Source: Roseovarius mucosus (lineage in GTDB: Bacteria; Pseudomonadota; Alphaproteobacteria; Rhodobacterales; Rhodobacteraceae). From it: a stretch of 64,000 nucleotides of DNA. Under the pieces are notes generated by a model. The model made no database searches, was not told where the DNA came from, and saw only the letters and a program-made list of their open reading frames with translations. Positions 25,826-34,955 of the stretch are shown here, in pieces. A program made the position numbers and the translations under genes. Within the stretch, counting starts at the first letter, position 1, and each line of letters starts with the position of its first letter. The stretch lies in assembly GCF_002080415.1 (NCBI RefSeq), contig NZ_CP020474.1, forward strand, positions 1,544,001-1,608,000, written 5' to 3'.

Positions 25826-27088
25826 TTACTGAAACACGGCCGAGGGATCGTCGAGGCTGTCAGAGCCCTCTATTTCAATCCCACCAAGGTCAAGCGCGGC
25901 GATCACCCGCTCGATCGAACGGGTTTGGGCGATCAACCCCTCGACCCCCCCCATGATCAAGGCCTCGCCGCCCGCATTCCCGCGTTCAAGCATCTCGTCA
26001 TATGCAAATCCCGCTTCAGCCGATGTCTTGATCCGTCCCAGTGCAAGAACCGCATCAGCGAGCCGCGCGCGCATCTCGACATCAAGCGTTGGGGCAATCT
26101 CAGCAACGAGCCCGGAGAGGGAGGGGCCAGACACACTCGTGCCATCAGTGCGGGTATAACTCCCGAGATAGACGTTCCGGATCCCCACCCCGTTATAGAA
26201 ATGATCGTTGTGGGTATTGTCGGCGAAGCAGGAATGTTCTTCTTCGGGATCGTTGAGCATCAGACCAAGCCGCATGCGTTCGCCCGCCGTCTCACCGTAA
26301 GAGAGGCTTCCCATCCCGGTCAGGATTGCGGCAAGGCCAGCCCGCTCATCCGCCATCAGGGCCGCGCGCGCCGCGCCACCGTCGGCCCATTGCGTTGTCA
26401 TCCAATCCAGATCGCCGACCAAAAGCTTGGTCGCCGCCGCCAGATACTCGGCTCGACGGGCGCAATTGCCGCCGGTGCAGTCCGCGCCTTGCGCATAATC
26501 AGTCCAGGGCCGATCCCCCGCGCCGTCGCCATGCCCGTTCAGGTCCTGCCCCCAAAGCAGGAATTCGATCGCGTGATAGCCGGTGGCGACATTCGCCTCG
26601 ACCCCGTCGGCCTCGTGAAGGGTCTCCTGCAGGAGAGTCGGGGTAATCTCTGTCGCGTCGATCTCTTGACCCGAAAGCGTGAAGACCGGATTGGCGATCA
26701 CGTTGAGCGCGGCCAACTGGTTTTGGTCTGTCGCGCCGCCATAGGCCCCGTCGACATAGTCGATCAGCCCCTCATCCAGCGGCCAAGCGTTCACGCGACC
26801 CTCCCAGTCGTCCACAATCGCATTCCCAAAGCGGAACACCTCTGACTGCTGGTAGGGCACGCGCGCTGCAAGCCAGGCTGCGCGGGCGGCCTGAAGGGTC
26901 GCGCCTGACGGGGATTGGATCAGCGCGGCCACCGCCGTCTGCAGCGCCTGCGCGGCAGTCAGACTGTCAGTGTAGTTGGCTGCCGCAATATCAGCGTAGG
27001 TGTCAAGCACGTCACCGGGTGTCTGTGCCAGAGCTGTGCCGCCCAGCGCGGCAATCACAGCCGTCGTAGTAAGGAGGTTTCGGATCAT
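25826..27088 (-). CDS. Imelysin-family iron-regulated protein with intact GxHxxE (IrpA/IcmP-like)
   Basis: A 420-aa exported protein with a Sec signal (residues 1-21, ending ALAQ). The imelysin metal motif GxHxxE is present as GYHAIEFLLWG. It is followed by the W/D/Y-rich DRPWTDYAQG, and the C-terminal half carries the duplicated helical bundle. Family members are induced by iron starvation in several bacteria (IrpA, IcmP, EfeO-related) and bind iron or haem. It is the first gene of a five-gene minus-strand operon running to DUF1513 and lies back to back with a FecCD-type metal importer. Confidence 0.88.
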   Translation of the reverse strand: MIRNLLTTTAVIAALGGTALAQTPGDVLDTYADIAAANYTDSLTAAQALQTAVAALIQSPSGATLQAARAAWLAARVPYQQSEVFRFGNAIVDDWEGRVNAWPLDEGLIDYVDGAYGGATDQNQLAALNVIANPVFTLSGQEIDATEITPTLLQETLHEADGVEANVATGYHAIEFLLWGQDLNGHGDGAGDRPWTDYAQGADCTGGNCARRAEYLAAATKLLVGDLDWMTTQWADGGAARAALMADERAGLAAILTGMGSLSYGETAGERMRLGLMLNDPEEEHSCFADNTHNDHFYNGVGIRNVYLGSYTRTDGTSVSGPSLSGLVAEIAPTLDVEMRARLADAVLALGRIKTSAEAGFAYDEMLERGNAGGEALIMGGVEGLIAQTRSIERVIAALDLGGIEIEGSDSLDDPSAVFQ

Positions 27089-27638
27089 CGTTCATTGTCC
27101 CTTCTTTTCGTTTGTATTCACCGGACGCGGAGGGCGAGAATGTTGCGCCCCTTTCGCATCCAGCGAGCCTTTCATGTCGAAACCCCGACCGATGACCCCG
27201 TCAGGCCGTCAGGCGTGTTCAGGTAAAGCGCAATCCCTCATGCGGCCGTCAGAGGAACACCTTGAGCCTTGGTCGCTATCCTGACTGATTTTATCAGAAA
27301 CTGCAATATCAGAGTTTTTCAGTCACCTACTTGCCTTTGTGCGCCCAGCATCGGAAAATCTTGATGATGGCATCGGTCAACACGGCTGGATTGGGCTGGG
27401 GCCAAATCGGCCTTTCGTGCAGCAGGTGAAGTAAATCCAGCGTTGCGAAGCGGCGCGTACCGCTGGCGACCCTGTCCAAACCGCAGTGCGATATCTGCGG
27501 ATACGCGCATTTTTCCTGCGCTTCTTGTCCCCTTCTTTAAGCCACGTGAACTTCAAGGCTATGAAACGACGATTTTCAGCGCCATTCTGTGCGATAAGCG
27601 TGACGCTATGCGGGCGTTGCCCGGAACATCACCGCGTA
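27089..27638. other. Non-coding region between divergent iron-related operons
   Basis: About 550 bp with no convincing gene. It holds the promoters of the imelysin operon (-) and probably of the metal importer (+). One TGA-N9-TCA element (27282-27296) and an overlapping CTGAT-TTT-ATCAG dyad are the only striking sites. Short open frames on both strands lack family resemblance. Confidence 0.5.
27282..27296. promoter_or_regulatory. TGA-N9-TCA element, possible RirA-type iron-responsive box
   Basis: TGACTGATTTTATCA matches the loose IRO-box form TGA-N9-TCA used by the Rrf2-type regulator RirA in alphaproteobacteria. It sits about 190 nt before the imelysin gene. The consensus is weak enough to occur by chance. 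Confidence 0.25.
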
Positions 27639-28010
27639 ATGTGCAATGATCGAACGGAACTATGCATGGAACTTTGCCAGACTAAGACATGTATCCAGAG
27701 CGCACCGGCATCAGACGCCGCCTTGCGGTTTATTGGCCGTATTCCAACACTGCGGTTCGCGCGTAAAAATGGCCCTCGGTATCGGCGGCACAACCTTGAA
27801 CCCGAGTGGCACGTGGCCCGCGAGGGGCGAGAGGCCTATGCCAACATCGAGACCCTGTATGGGTTGGACCAATCGGCTGGCGCCGACCATCGCTTGATCG
27901 CGATGAATGATGCGCTGAGGGGGGCACGGAGACCGGCAGAAGACCTTCTGTCGCCCCAAGGGCAGGCGATGCTTGCCGACAGCGGGTTCGCCACGGCGAA
28001 CGGAGGCTGA
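27639..28010 (+). pseudogene. Possible fragment of an ABC solute-binding protein (C-terminal end)
   Basis: An open frame of ~124 codons ends one base before the next gene start. Its last ~70 residues look coding and end with LLSPQGQAMLADSGF, a pattern common at the C-terminus of molybdate/tungstate-type binding proteins. No signal peptide or N-terminal domain is visible, and the first ~40 residues look random. It may be the remnant of a binding protein that once opened the importer operon, or a short unrelated ORF. The start is uncertain. Confidence 0.35.
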
Positions 28011-28011
28011 C

Positions 28012-29040
28012 ATGCGGTATCTGCTCGTTATCCTCGCGGTGCTGGCGCTGCCCGCCCATGCCCGCAGCGTCACTGACAGCGCGGGCCGCGTGGTCGAGGT
28101 GCCGGAGACGGTAACCTCTGTTTTCGCGTCCGGGCCTCCAGCCTCGGTGCTGGTCTATGTGCTCAAGCCCGAGGCGCTGACCGGCTGGCCCCGTGCGCTG
28201 CGCCCCGAGGAACGCGCCTATATCGCAGCGCCCTACCGCGACATCCCCGAAACCGGTCGTCTCACCGGGCGCGGCGGCGAAGCAAACTTAGAGCGCGTCT
28301 TGCAGATCCAGCCGGACCTGATCGTCGATTTCGGCTCGGTGCGCGACACCTATATCGACCTTGCCGATAGGGTGCAGGAGCAGACCGGCATTCCCTACCT
28401 TCTTATCGACGGACGGTTTGATAACACCCCAGAGGCGCTGCGCATCTTGGGCCACGCTCTTGGAGTGCCTGAGCGTGGGGAGGTGCTGGCACTGGATGTC
28501 GAGGCGACATTTGCCCGAATTGACGCAATGTTGGCCAACGTGCCGGAGGAAAACCGCCCGCGCGTCTATCTTGCCCGCGGCCCCGAGGGGCTGGAGACCG
28601 GGATGAAAGGCTCGATCAATACCGAGATCATCGAGCGCGCCGGGGGGCGCAACGTAGCAGATGACGGTGGGGCGACGCGGGGTCTGGTGAATGCATCCAT
28701 GGAACAGCTCATCGTCGCCAATCCCGACACAATCGTGACATGGGACCCGAATTTCTACGCATCGGTGTTTGACGATCCGCTGTGGCAGGGAATCGACGCA
28801 GTTCAAAGGGGGCGGGTCTACCTGTCGCCCACGGCACCTTTTGGCTGGATCGACCGGCCTCCGTCGCTCAACCGGATGATGGGGCTGCTTTGGATGGCGG
28901 GGCTGCTGTATCCTGATCTCTGGCAAGGGAACCTGCGCGAGGATACCCGAGCCTTCTACGCGCTTTATTACAATGTCGATCTTAGCGACGAGGACTTGGA
29001 AAGGCTGCTCGAATGGGCCGAAGGACGACCGCCGATGTAA
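28012..29040 (+). CDS. FepB/BtuF-type ABC substrate-binding protein
   Basis: A 342-aa periplasmic binding protein of the metal-chelate class with a Sec signal (residues 1-18, ending AHARS). The mature N-terminus SVTDSAGRVVEVPETV is characteristic of siderophore/haem/cobalamin binding proteins. A lone helical backbone and the IVDFGSVRDTYIDLA segment fit the class III fold. It overlaps the permease gene by 28 nt. Iron is the likely cargo given the imelysin operon next door, but FecCD-type systems also carry molybdate (MolBCA), so this is not certain. Confidence 0.85.
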   Translation: MRYLLVILAVLALPAHARSVTDSAGRVVEVPETVTSVFASGPPASVLVYVLKPEALTGWPRALRPEERAYIAAPYRDIPETGRLTGRGGEANLERVLQIQPDLIVDFGSVRDTYIDLADRVQEQTGIPYLLIDGRFDNTPEALRILGHALGVPERGEVLALDVEATFARIDAMLANVPEENRPRVYLARGPEGLETGMKGSINTEIIERAGGRNVADDGGATRGLVNASMEQLIVANPDTIVTWDPNFYASVFDDPLWQGIDAVQRGRVYLSPTAPFGWIDRPPSLNRMMGLLWMAGLLYPDLWQGNLREDTRAFYALYYNVDLSDEDLERLLEWAEGRPPM

Positions 29041-30047
29041 GCCCGCCAAACGCCGGTTTGCTCAAAGGCCTGAGCTTGACCGGCGGGCTGGCTATGGTGC
29101 TGGTTCTGCTGGCGTTTGGCGCGGTGATGATCGGCCCCTATGGCCTGACGACAGGCCAAGTTCTGTCAGCGCTTCTCGGACAGGGGGACCAGCAGGCACA
29201 GATCGTGGTGTGGAACATCCGCCTGCCGCGCGTGGGGGCGGCGCTGCTGGTCGGCGCGGCCCTTGCCGCCGCCGGGGCGAGCTATCAGGCTTTGTTTCGT
29301 AATCCCTTGGTGTCGCCCGATATTCTCGGGGTCTCGGCAGGGGCGGGGCTGGGTGCAGTGGCTGGCATCTTTCTGTCACTCCCGGTGGTGATGATCCAGG
29401 CCTCTGCTTTTGTTGGCGGTATGGTGGCGGTGGGCTTGGTCACTCTGGTCGGTTCGTTGGTGCGTGGCACTGACCGGACCTTGACGCTGGTGTTGCTGGG
29501 CGTGGTGGTCGGCGCATTGGCGGGGGCCGCCACCTCTTTGCTCAAGGTGATGGCCGATACCTATGATCAGTTGCCCGCGATCACCTTTTGGTTGCTGGGA
29601 TCGCTGGCGTCCATCACGACGCGGGATATTGTTCCGGCCCTGCCCGTGGTGCTGATCGGACTGATCCCACTGGCCTTGTTGCGGTGGCGGATCAACGTTC
29701 TAAGCCTTGGCGACGAAGAGGCCCGCGCATTGGGAATCGAGGCCGGGCGCACACGGTTGATTGTGATCGCGTCGGCGACGCTGATTACGGCAAGCGTCAC
29801 GGCCTTGGCCGGGGTTGTGGGCTGGGTCGGCCTTGTCATCCCGCATATCGCGAGGATGCTGGTTGGTCCGGGTTTTGGCCGCTTGTTGCCCGCTTCGGCG
29901 ATGATTGGCGCGGGCTATCTGCTGGTGGTTGACACGCTGGCGCGGACTATAGCGGCGGTCGAAGTTCAGTTGGGCGTGCTGACAGCCGTCATCGGTGCGC
30001 CGTTTTTCGTGTGGCTGCTGGCGCGTGGCCGAAGGGGCTGGTTGTAA
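29013..30047 (+). CDS. FecCD-family ABC permease
   Basis: A 344-aa permease with about ten hydrophobic segments. It has the FecCD signatures RLPRVGAALLVGAALAAAG near the N-terminus, NPLVSPDILGVSAGAGLGA in the middle, and GWVGLVIPHIARMLVG towards the end. ATG 29013 has GGAAAGG about 8 nt upstream and lies 28 nt inside the binding-protein gene. The stop overlaps the ATPase start (TAATG). Confidence 0.9.
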   Translation: MGRRTTADVSPPNAGLLKGLSLTGGLAMVLVLLAFGAVMIGPYGLTTGQVLSALLGQGDQQAQIVVWNIRLPRVGAALLVGAALAAAGASYQALFRNPLVSPDILGVSAGAGLGAVAGIFLSLPVVMIQASAFVGGMVAVGLVTLVGSLVRGTDRTLTLVLLGVVVGALAGAATSLLKVMADTYDQLPAITFWLLGSLASITTRDIVPALPVVLIGLIPLALLRWRINVLSLGDEEARALGIEAGRTRLIVIASATLITASVTALAGVVGWVGLVIPHIARMLVGPGFGRLLPASAMIGAGYLLVVDTLARTIAAVEVQLGVLTAVIGAPFFVWLLARGRRGWL

Positions 30048-30871
30048 TGCTTGAGGCGCAGGACCTGTCCATCGGCTATGGCAAAAGTCCGATCGGCACC
30101 GGGCTGAACTTGCAGGTGCGGGAGGGTGAGATTCTGTGCCTGCTGGGTCCGAACGGCTGCGGCAAGACAACACTGTTCCGCACGCTTTTGGGGTTGCTGC
30201 CCGCGCTTTCCGGCTCCGTCCTGCTGGGGGGCCGCCCGATCACGGCACAGACGCGCGCCGAAATCGCACGGGCCATCGCCTACGTCCCGCAGGCCCATGC
30301 GCCGCCCTTTCCGTTCGAGGCGCTGGAAGTGGTGCTGATGGGGCGCACGGCGCGGCTCGGGGCCTTTGCTCAGCCGGGCAAAACCGACCGTGCCGTCGCC
30401 GAGGATGCGATGCGACACCTCGGCATCCATGACCTTGCGCATCGAGACTATTCCCAGCTGTCCGGCGGGCAGAGGCAACTGGTTCTGATCGCCCGCGCAT
30501 TGGCCCAGGAGGCCACGCTGATCGTGATGGATGAGCCGACCGCCAGCCTCGATTTCGGCAACCAAGCGCAGGTGCTTGCGCGGATCGGCGCATTGGCGCA
30601 GATCAAAGGCACTGCAAGCCATGGCGTCATCCTGTCGACCCATGACCCCGATCAGGCCTTTGCGCTGAACGCACGCGTTCTGCTAATGCATCGCGGCGGA
30701 GTGCTGGCAGAGGGCCCCGCCACAGAGGTTCTGACAGAGGCCAACCTTACCACCGTCTACGGGCTTCCAATAACGGTCGAAAGCACGCTCTCAGGCCGCA
30801 AGGTCTGCTTGCCAAGGCTCGCCACTGATACGTCCGCCACCATGATGCCAGATGCCATGACGAGCCCCTAG
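30047..30871 (+). CDS. ABC transporter ATP-binding protein, FecE/FepC-type
   Basis: A 274-aa ATPase with Walker A GPNGCGKTT, signature LSGGQRQLVLIARA, Walker B LIVMDEPTASLD and a switch His in STHDPDQA. It couples to the FecCD permease for metal-chelate import. ATG 30047 shares a base with the permease TAA. The last ~25 residues are a short tail without known function. The downstream intergenic region is convergent with the Pit gene. Confidence 0.9.
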   Translation: MLEAQDLSIGYGKSPIGTGLNLQVREGEILCLLGPNGCGKTTLFRTLLGLLPALSGSVLLGGRPITAQTRAEIARAIAYVPQAHAPPFPFEALEVVLMGRTARLGAFAQPGKTDRAVAEDAMRHLGIHDLAHRDYSQLSGGQRQLVLIARALAQEATLIVMDEPTASLDFGNQAQVLARIGALAQIKGTASHGVILSTHDPDQAFALNARVLLMHRGGVLAEGPATEVLTEANLTTVYGLPITVESTLSGRKVCLPRLATDTSATMMPDAMTSP

Positions 30872-31009
30872 GTGGTATTGGCGGCCTAATGGCCCGGCTC
30901 GTCGGCCAAGGCATCTTTGATCATGGCAGCCAAGAAGAGCGCACGGTCCTTTTCGACGTTCCGAAACCCACGGTTTGTGAACAGCATACTCAGGTCATTG
31001 TCGCGACCG

Positions 31010-32494
31010 CTAGGCCGGTAGGCTGTTCAGCGCCAGAAACACCAATGCCGAGACAAGCGCCGCAGCAGGAACCGTGATCACCCAAGCCGCAATAATGGTC
31101 ATGAAATGCGACCGACGCACCAGTTTGCGCCGACGGCGTTCCTCGGGGGCGATCCGCAATTCGAGGGGCTTTGCCACTTTGTTGTTCCGCAGACGGCGTT
31201 CCGCATCCCACTCGCGAAAGAAACCAACGCCAAACACCCCGCCCACGGCGATATGCGTTGAAGAGACGGGCAAGCCCAACCAACTTGCCACGATAACCGT
31301 GAACGCCGCCGACAGCGCCACGCAATAGGCGCGCATCGGGTTCAGTTTGGTGATCTGAGAGCCGACCATGCGAATAAGTTTGGGGCCAAACAAGAACAGG
31401 CCAAAGGAAATGCCGAACGCGCCGACGATCATGACCCAGAGTGGGATCGACACCTGTTCCGTGACGCTGCCGAACTCTGCCGCATGGACGATGGCCGCCA
31501 ACGGACCTACTGCATTGGCTACGTCATTCGCCCCATGGGCAAAGCTCAACAGCGCCGCCGAAATCACGAGGGGCGCGCCAAACAGCACCTTGAGAGACTT
31601 GTTGCGATTTTCCAGCCCTTGTGACTGCCGCTTGATCAGTGGGATCGTCACAAGCCATGATATCACTCCCATCATCAGACCGATGGTGACGGCGGTACCG
31701 AGGTCGATTTTGACAACGCGCTTTAGCCCTTTCATCGCCAGATAGGTTGCAAACGCCCCAACCATGATCCCGATAAGGATCGGCACCCAGCGACGCGCGG
31801 CGGCAATCTTGTCCTCGCGGTAAATGATCCGCGATTTGATCAGCGCGAGGAAGAGCGCTGCAATCACCCCGCCCAGCACCGGCGAGATGACCCAAGACGC
31901 GGCAATTGCGCTCATCGTGCTCCAATTGACTGCGGCCAACCCGGCGGCGGCAATCCCGGCCCCCATCACCCCACCGACCACGGAATGCGTGGTCGACACA
32001 GGGGCCCCGATCCATGTTGCAAGGTTGATCCAGAGCGCCGCTGAAATCAGCGCCGCCATCATCGCCCAGATAAAAACCTGCGTATCCGCGACGGTCACGG
32101 GGTCTATGATGCCACTGGAAATGGTCGAAACCACATCTCCGCCCGCAAGCAACGCCCCTAGCGTTTCGAAAATCGCCGCAATCGTGATGGCACCACCAAG
32201 GGTCAGCGCATTGGCACCTACCGCTGGTCCCATATTATTGGCCACATCATTGGCCCCGATGTTGAGTGCCATATAGGCCCCAAACACCGTCGCCGCGATC
32301 ACCACAAAGTTGATCGGGAATTCACCAAAAAAGACCGCCGCGGCAAGCGCTGTCACGACGATAAAGGCCAGGGCGATGCCAGGCGCCACCATTGGGCGCG
32401 CAACATATTGCGTTGCTGTCTCTAGATGGGAAAACCGCTGAAGATCCCTGTCGAGGGTCTCAAGGTGTTTGGCGTCGTTTTGCGTGTCGCTCAC
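31010..32494 (-). CDS. Inorganic phosphate transporter, Pit family
   Basis: A 494-aa low-affinity phosphate (metal-phosphate/proton) symporter of the inner membrane. The two inverted family signatures are visible: GANDVANNMGPAVGANALT (near residues 81-99) and a second GANDVANAVGPLAAI towards residue 320. It has about eleven to twelve hydrophobic segments, an N-terminal soluble tail of ~35 residues, and a central charged loop. No PhoU-like DUF47 chaperone gene is adjacent, although one often accompanies pit. It lies 89 nt after the Nudix gene on the same strand. Confidence 0.93.
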   Translation of the reverse strand: MSDTQNDAKHLETLDRDLQRFSHLETATQYVARPMVAPGIALAFIVVTALAAAVFFGEFPINFVVIAATVFGAYMALNIGANDVANNMGPAVGANALTLGGAITIAAIFETLGALLAGGDVVSTISSGIIDPVTVADTQVFIWAMMAALISAALWINLATWIGAPVSTTHSVVGGVMGAGIAAAGLAAVNWSTMSAIAASWVISPVLGGVIAALFLALIKSRIIYREDKIAAARRWVPILIGIMVGAFATYLAMKGLKRVVKIDLGTAVTIGLMMGVISWLVTIPLIKRQSQGLENRNKSLKVLFGAPLVISAALLSFAHGANDVANAVGPLAAIVHAAEFGSVTEQVSIPLWVMIVGAFGISFGLFLFGPKLIRMVGSQITKLNPMRAYCVALSAAFTVIVASWLGLPVSSTHIAVGGVFGVGFFREWDAERRLRNNKVAKPLELRIAPEERRRRKLVRRSHFMTIIAAWVITVPAAALVSALVFLALNSLPA

Positions 32495-32583
32495 AGCTTG
32501 CCCCCCGGTAACTGGCTGGATGGGGCATATTCAAGCGCGCGATTGGCATCAACCGACTTTGTCACAAAATCGAAATAAATTTG

Positions 32584-33042
32584 TTACATCCTGCGCAGGA
32601 TGTCTTGCAACTCTGGCTCTTGAACCATGCTCGCGGCAGCACCGGGGCTGACCCATGTGAGGCGGCGTTCCGCAGCTTCGGGATAGTCTTCATCCATCTG
32701 ATCCACCTCAATCGTAAAGACCAGAGTTTCCACCGAGACGGGCAATCCTGTGGACAGCTCTTTTTCGTAGCAATAAAGACCAACCGCCTCTTTGCTCACA
32801 CATCCAGACCGCACGCCGGCCTCTTCCCAAGCTTCCTGCAATGCCGCGCCGGGGGCATCCTTACCGTCAACTGGCCAGCCTTTCGGGATGACCCAGCGCC
32901 CCGTGCCGCGCGAGGTGATGAGCAATACTTCCTTGCGGCCATGCGTTTCTCTGTAGCAGACCGCCGCCACCTGAAGCCGACGGGGACGTTTGAAAAACGC
33001 ACACACCAAGTCGATCCATGTACCGTAGATCGCTCTTGCCAT
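32584..33042 (-). CDS. Nudix hydrolase
   Basis: A 152-aa protein whose Nudix box is GKDAPGAALQEAWEEAGV followed by further strands. The Arg of the usual REUXEE core is replaced by Gln (QEAWEE), but the Glu pair that binds metal is present. Sequence around WVIPKGWPVDGK resembles diphosphoinositol-polyphosphate/diadenosine-type Nudix proteins, which remove pyrophosphate-linked nucleotides or polyphosphates. Given the Pit gene downstream, a phosphate-related housecleaning role is a reasonable guess. ATG 33042 is chosen over a TTG at 33060. Confidence 0.9.
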   Translation of the reverse strand: MARAIYGTWIDLVCAFFKRPRRLQVAAVCYRETHGRKEVLLITSRGTGRWVIPKGWPVDGKDAPGAALQEAWEEAGVRSGCVSKEAVGLYCYEKELSTGLPVSVETLVFTIEVDQMDEDYPEAAERRLTWVSPGAAASMVQEPELQDILRRM

Positions 33043-33186
33043 GATCCTCGCGTCCCCCAAAAAAATCCTTTATTCACATATTTATACGAAAAACACCCTG
33101 TCAGTGCAAATGCAGGCCTTGGTGGGGTTAGCCGTCGACACTGCCGCATTGGTGGTCTCGCTCAAGTCCACCGGGTTTGGCGCGCC

Positions 33187-34020
33187 CTAACCCAGTTCCA
33201 GTGTGGCGACGGCATGCAGCGTATCACCATTTTGGGGTGCAGCGCCACGATACATTCGGGCGGTCCCGAACCCTTCGACAAAGCCGTTTCGCCGCAACAC
33301 CGCGCCAAAGGCTGCACTTCCATCGGGCACGTCAATGATGGTCAGCGGCTCTGCCAATGCCGCCGCCGCCTGCCCCGCGAGATGCAGCGCCGCCATGGCG
33401 TCGGGTGCCACTATGGGGCCGATCTTGACCCCCTCGCGGCAGCGCCGCGCCGTGGCAAAGCCCGTTATTTCTGCCGCTTCGCGCAGCAGCACGGTTTTGC
33501 GTGTGGCGATATTGTCCACCCATCCCCGTAGAAACCGTTGCCGACAAACGCCCGTCGCAGCCCGATCGAGACGGGCAAGTGCCGGGAAATCCTCTGGCCT
33601 CGACAGTGGCAATGTCAGAGCCTGCAGTGGCAAAGTTGCCGTCAGGCGGCGGGTCCGGTCGACCAGCGCAAAGCCAGATTTGGCGTAATTCGCCTCTTGC
33701 GCGGGCACACCGTCAAGGCCCAGGGGGCGCGTGCCGGCATGGGCGATGGCATTTTGCCAGAGGGCAAAGCCTATCCCTTGATCGCGAAACGCAGGACGGC
33801 AGAGGTAGAGCCCGAGAAAGGCGTGGGCATCAGAATGGTTGACGACGGAAATAGCCGCGACCGGCTGCCCGTCCACTTCGGCCACGAAAAACCCCTCAGG
33901 ATCAGCGGCATAAAAGGCCGCCGCGTCGTCAATCCCCGGATTCCACCCCTCCTCCGCTGCCCAGTCGAGCATTTGCACGACCTCTGGCAGGGTTGCGGTG
34001 CGGCACGACAGGTCACTCAT
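33187..34020 (-). CDS. GNAT-family N-acetyltransferase, two-domain
   Basis: A 277-aa protein. The N-terminal half is a GNAT domain: GFFVAEVDGQPVAAISVVNH, then the acetyl-CoA loop RPAFRDQGIGFALW near residues 75-100. The C-terminal half is a second, diverged GNAT-like fold (ITGFATARRCREGVKIGPIVA). Substrate unknown. It overlaps the GntR gene upstream by ATGA, so its expression is tied to that regulator rather than to its other neighbours. Confidence 0.85.
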   Translation of the reverse strand: MSDLSCRTATLPEVVQMLDWAAEEGWNPGIDDAAAFYAADPEGFFVAEVDGQPVAAISVVNHSDAHAFLGLYLCRPAFRDQGIGFALWQNAIAHAGTRPLGLDGVPAQEANYAKSGFALVDRTRRLTATLPLQALTLPLSRPEDFPALARLDRAATGVCRQRFLRGWVDNIATRKTVLLREAAEITGFATARRCREGVKIGPIVAPDAMAALHLAGQAAAALAEPLTIIDVPDGSAAFGAVLRRNGFVEGFGTARMYRGAAPQNGDTLHAVATLELG

Positions 34021-34703
34021 CGCTGAAGCGCCTCGCGCAGGGAGGTGGGCGGCTGGGTGACATTGCGCAGATCAAGCGACGCCACAAGATCCAGCAGGTG
34101 GCTTTTCATCAGTTGTTCGGCAAGAGCGGCATCGCGGTTGGCAAAGGCATCCAGCAGTGCATGATGCGCCTGCGTTTCGCATAGTGCGGCACGACGACGC
34201 CAATAGAGGGCGATGATCAGCGACGACCGCGAGATGAGTTCGGAAATGAAGGTCTCTATCGTGCTCTGATCTGCAATGCGGGCGATTTCGATATGAAACT
34301 GGCCCGACAGGAACAGCGCGCGACCGTTCTCTCCGGCGTCGAGAGCGGCGTGTTCGTCGCAGATATTGGTCTTCAAAAGGGCAAGGTCCATTTCCGTCAT
34401 GCGGGTCGCTGCGGAATGCGCGGTGCGGGGTTCCAGAAGGGCACGGGCCTCGAACACCTCACGCGCTTCGCGGATCGAAGGTTGCGCGACGAAAGCACCA
34501 CGATTGCGCTTCAACTCAACCAGATGGCGGTGCGAAAGGGCCAAAAGCGCCGCGCGCACTGTGGTGCGGCTGATGCCATAGGCATCGCCCAATTCATCTT
34601 CGCCAAGTTTGGTGCCGGGGGGCAGGCGATGTTCGTGGATCGCACGTTCAAGGTCTAGGATGACCGCGTCGCTGGTCCAAGTTGTGATCTCGATCTTGGT
34701 CAT
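34017..34703 (-). CDS. GntR-family regulator, FCD type
   Basis: A 228-aa regulator. Residues ~10-75 form a GntR winged helix (LPPGTKLGEDELGDAYGISR, then TTVRAALLAL). Residues ~85-215 form an all-helical FCD ligand domain (FEARALLEPRTAHSAA) with His residues at the usual metal positions. ATG 34703 has AGGA just upstream; the longer frame to 34766 is unlikely. It faces the third polyamine-type ABC operon across a 252-nt gap that contains overlapping palindromes of the FCD-operator type. Confidence 0.9.
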   Translation of the reverse strand: MTKIEITTWTSDAVILDLERAIHEHRLPPGTKLGEDELGDAYGISRTTVRAALLALSHRHLVELKRNRGAFVAQPSIREAREVFEARALLEPRTAHSAATRMTEMDLALLKTNICDEHAALDAGENGRALFLSGQFHIEIARIADQSTIETFISELISRSSLIIALYWRRRAALCETQAHHALLDAFANRDAALAEQLMKSHLLDLVASLDLRNVTQPPTSLREALQR

Positions 34704-34793
34704 GGGTCCTGCGCCGATTGTTTGCCCCTGAGTATGTCTTTTTCCGATTCGCATGGAAAGGGACAAGTAGAACAGTGGGTTTCGCGATTTGAG

Positions 34794-34809
34794 ACAATAT
34801 TGTATACAA
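34794..34809. promoter_or_regulatory. Overlapping palindromes, candidate GntR/FCD operator
   Basis: ACAATATTGT (34794-34803) and TTGTATACAA (34800-34809) are both perfect palindromes and share four bases. TTGTATACAA matches the TNGTNNNACNA form used by many FCD-type GntR regulators. The site lies in the divergent control region between gntR (-) and the ABC operon (+). Confidence 0.65.
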
Positions 34810-34955
34810 AAATGTTCTGATTTTTAAGCGCCACCCGCTGCCAGAGGCCCATAAAACGGGCGGCGCCGGTTTTTGCGCCCTCCCGCCCGCGAAAACTCTG
34901 CCGCACTCGCAATTCAAAGCGCAGGGTCATTGCAGATGACGGTATGGGGGCCTTT

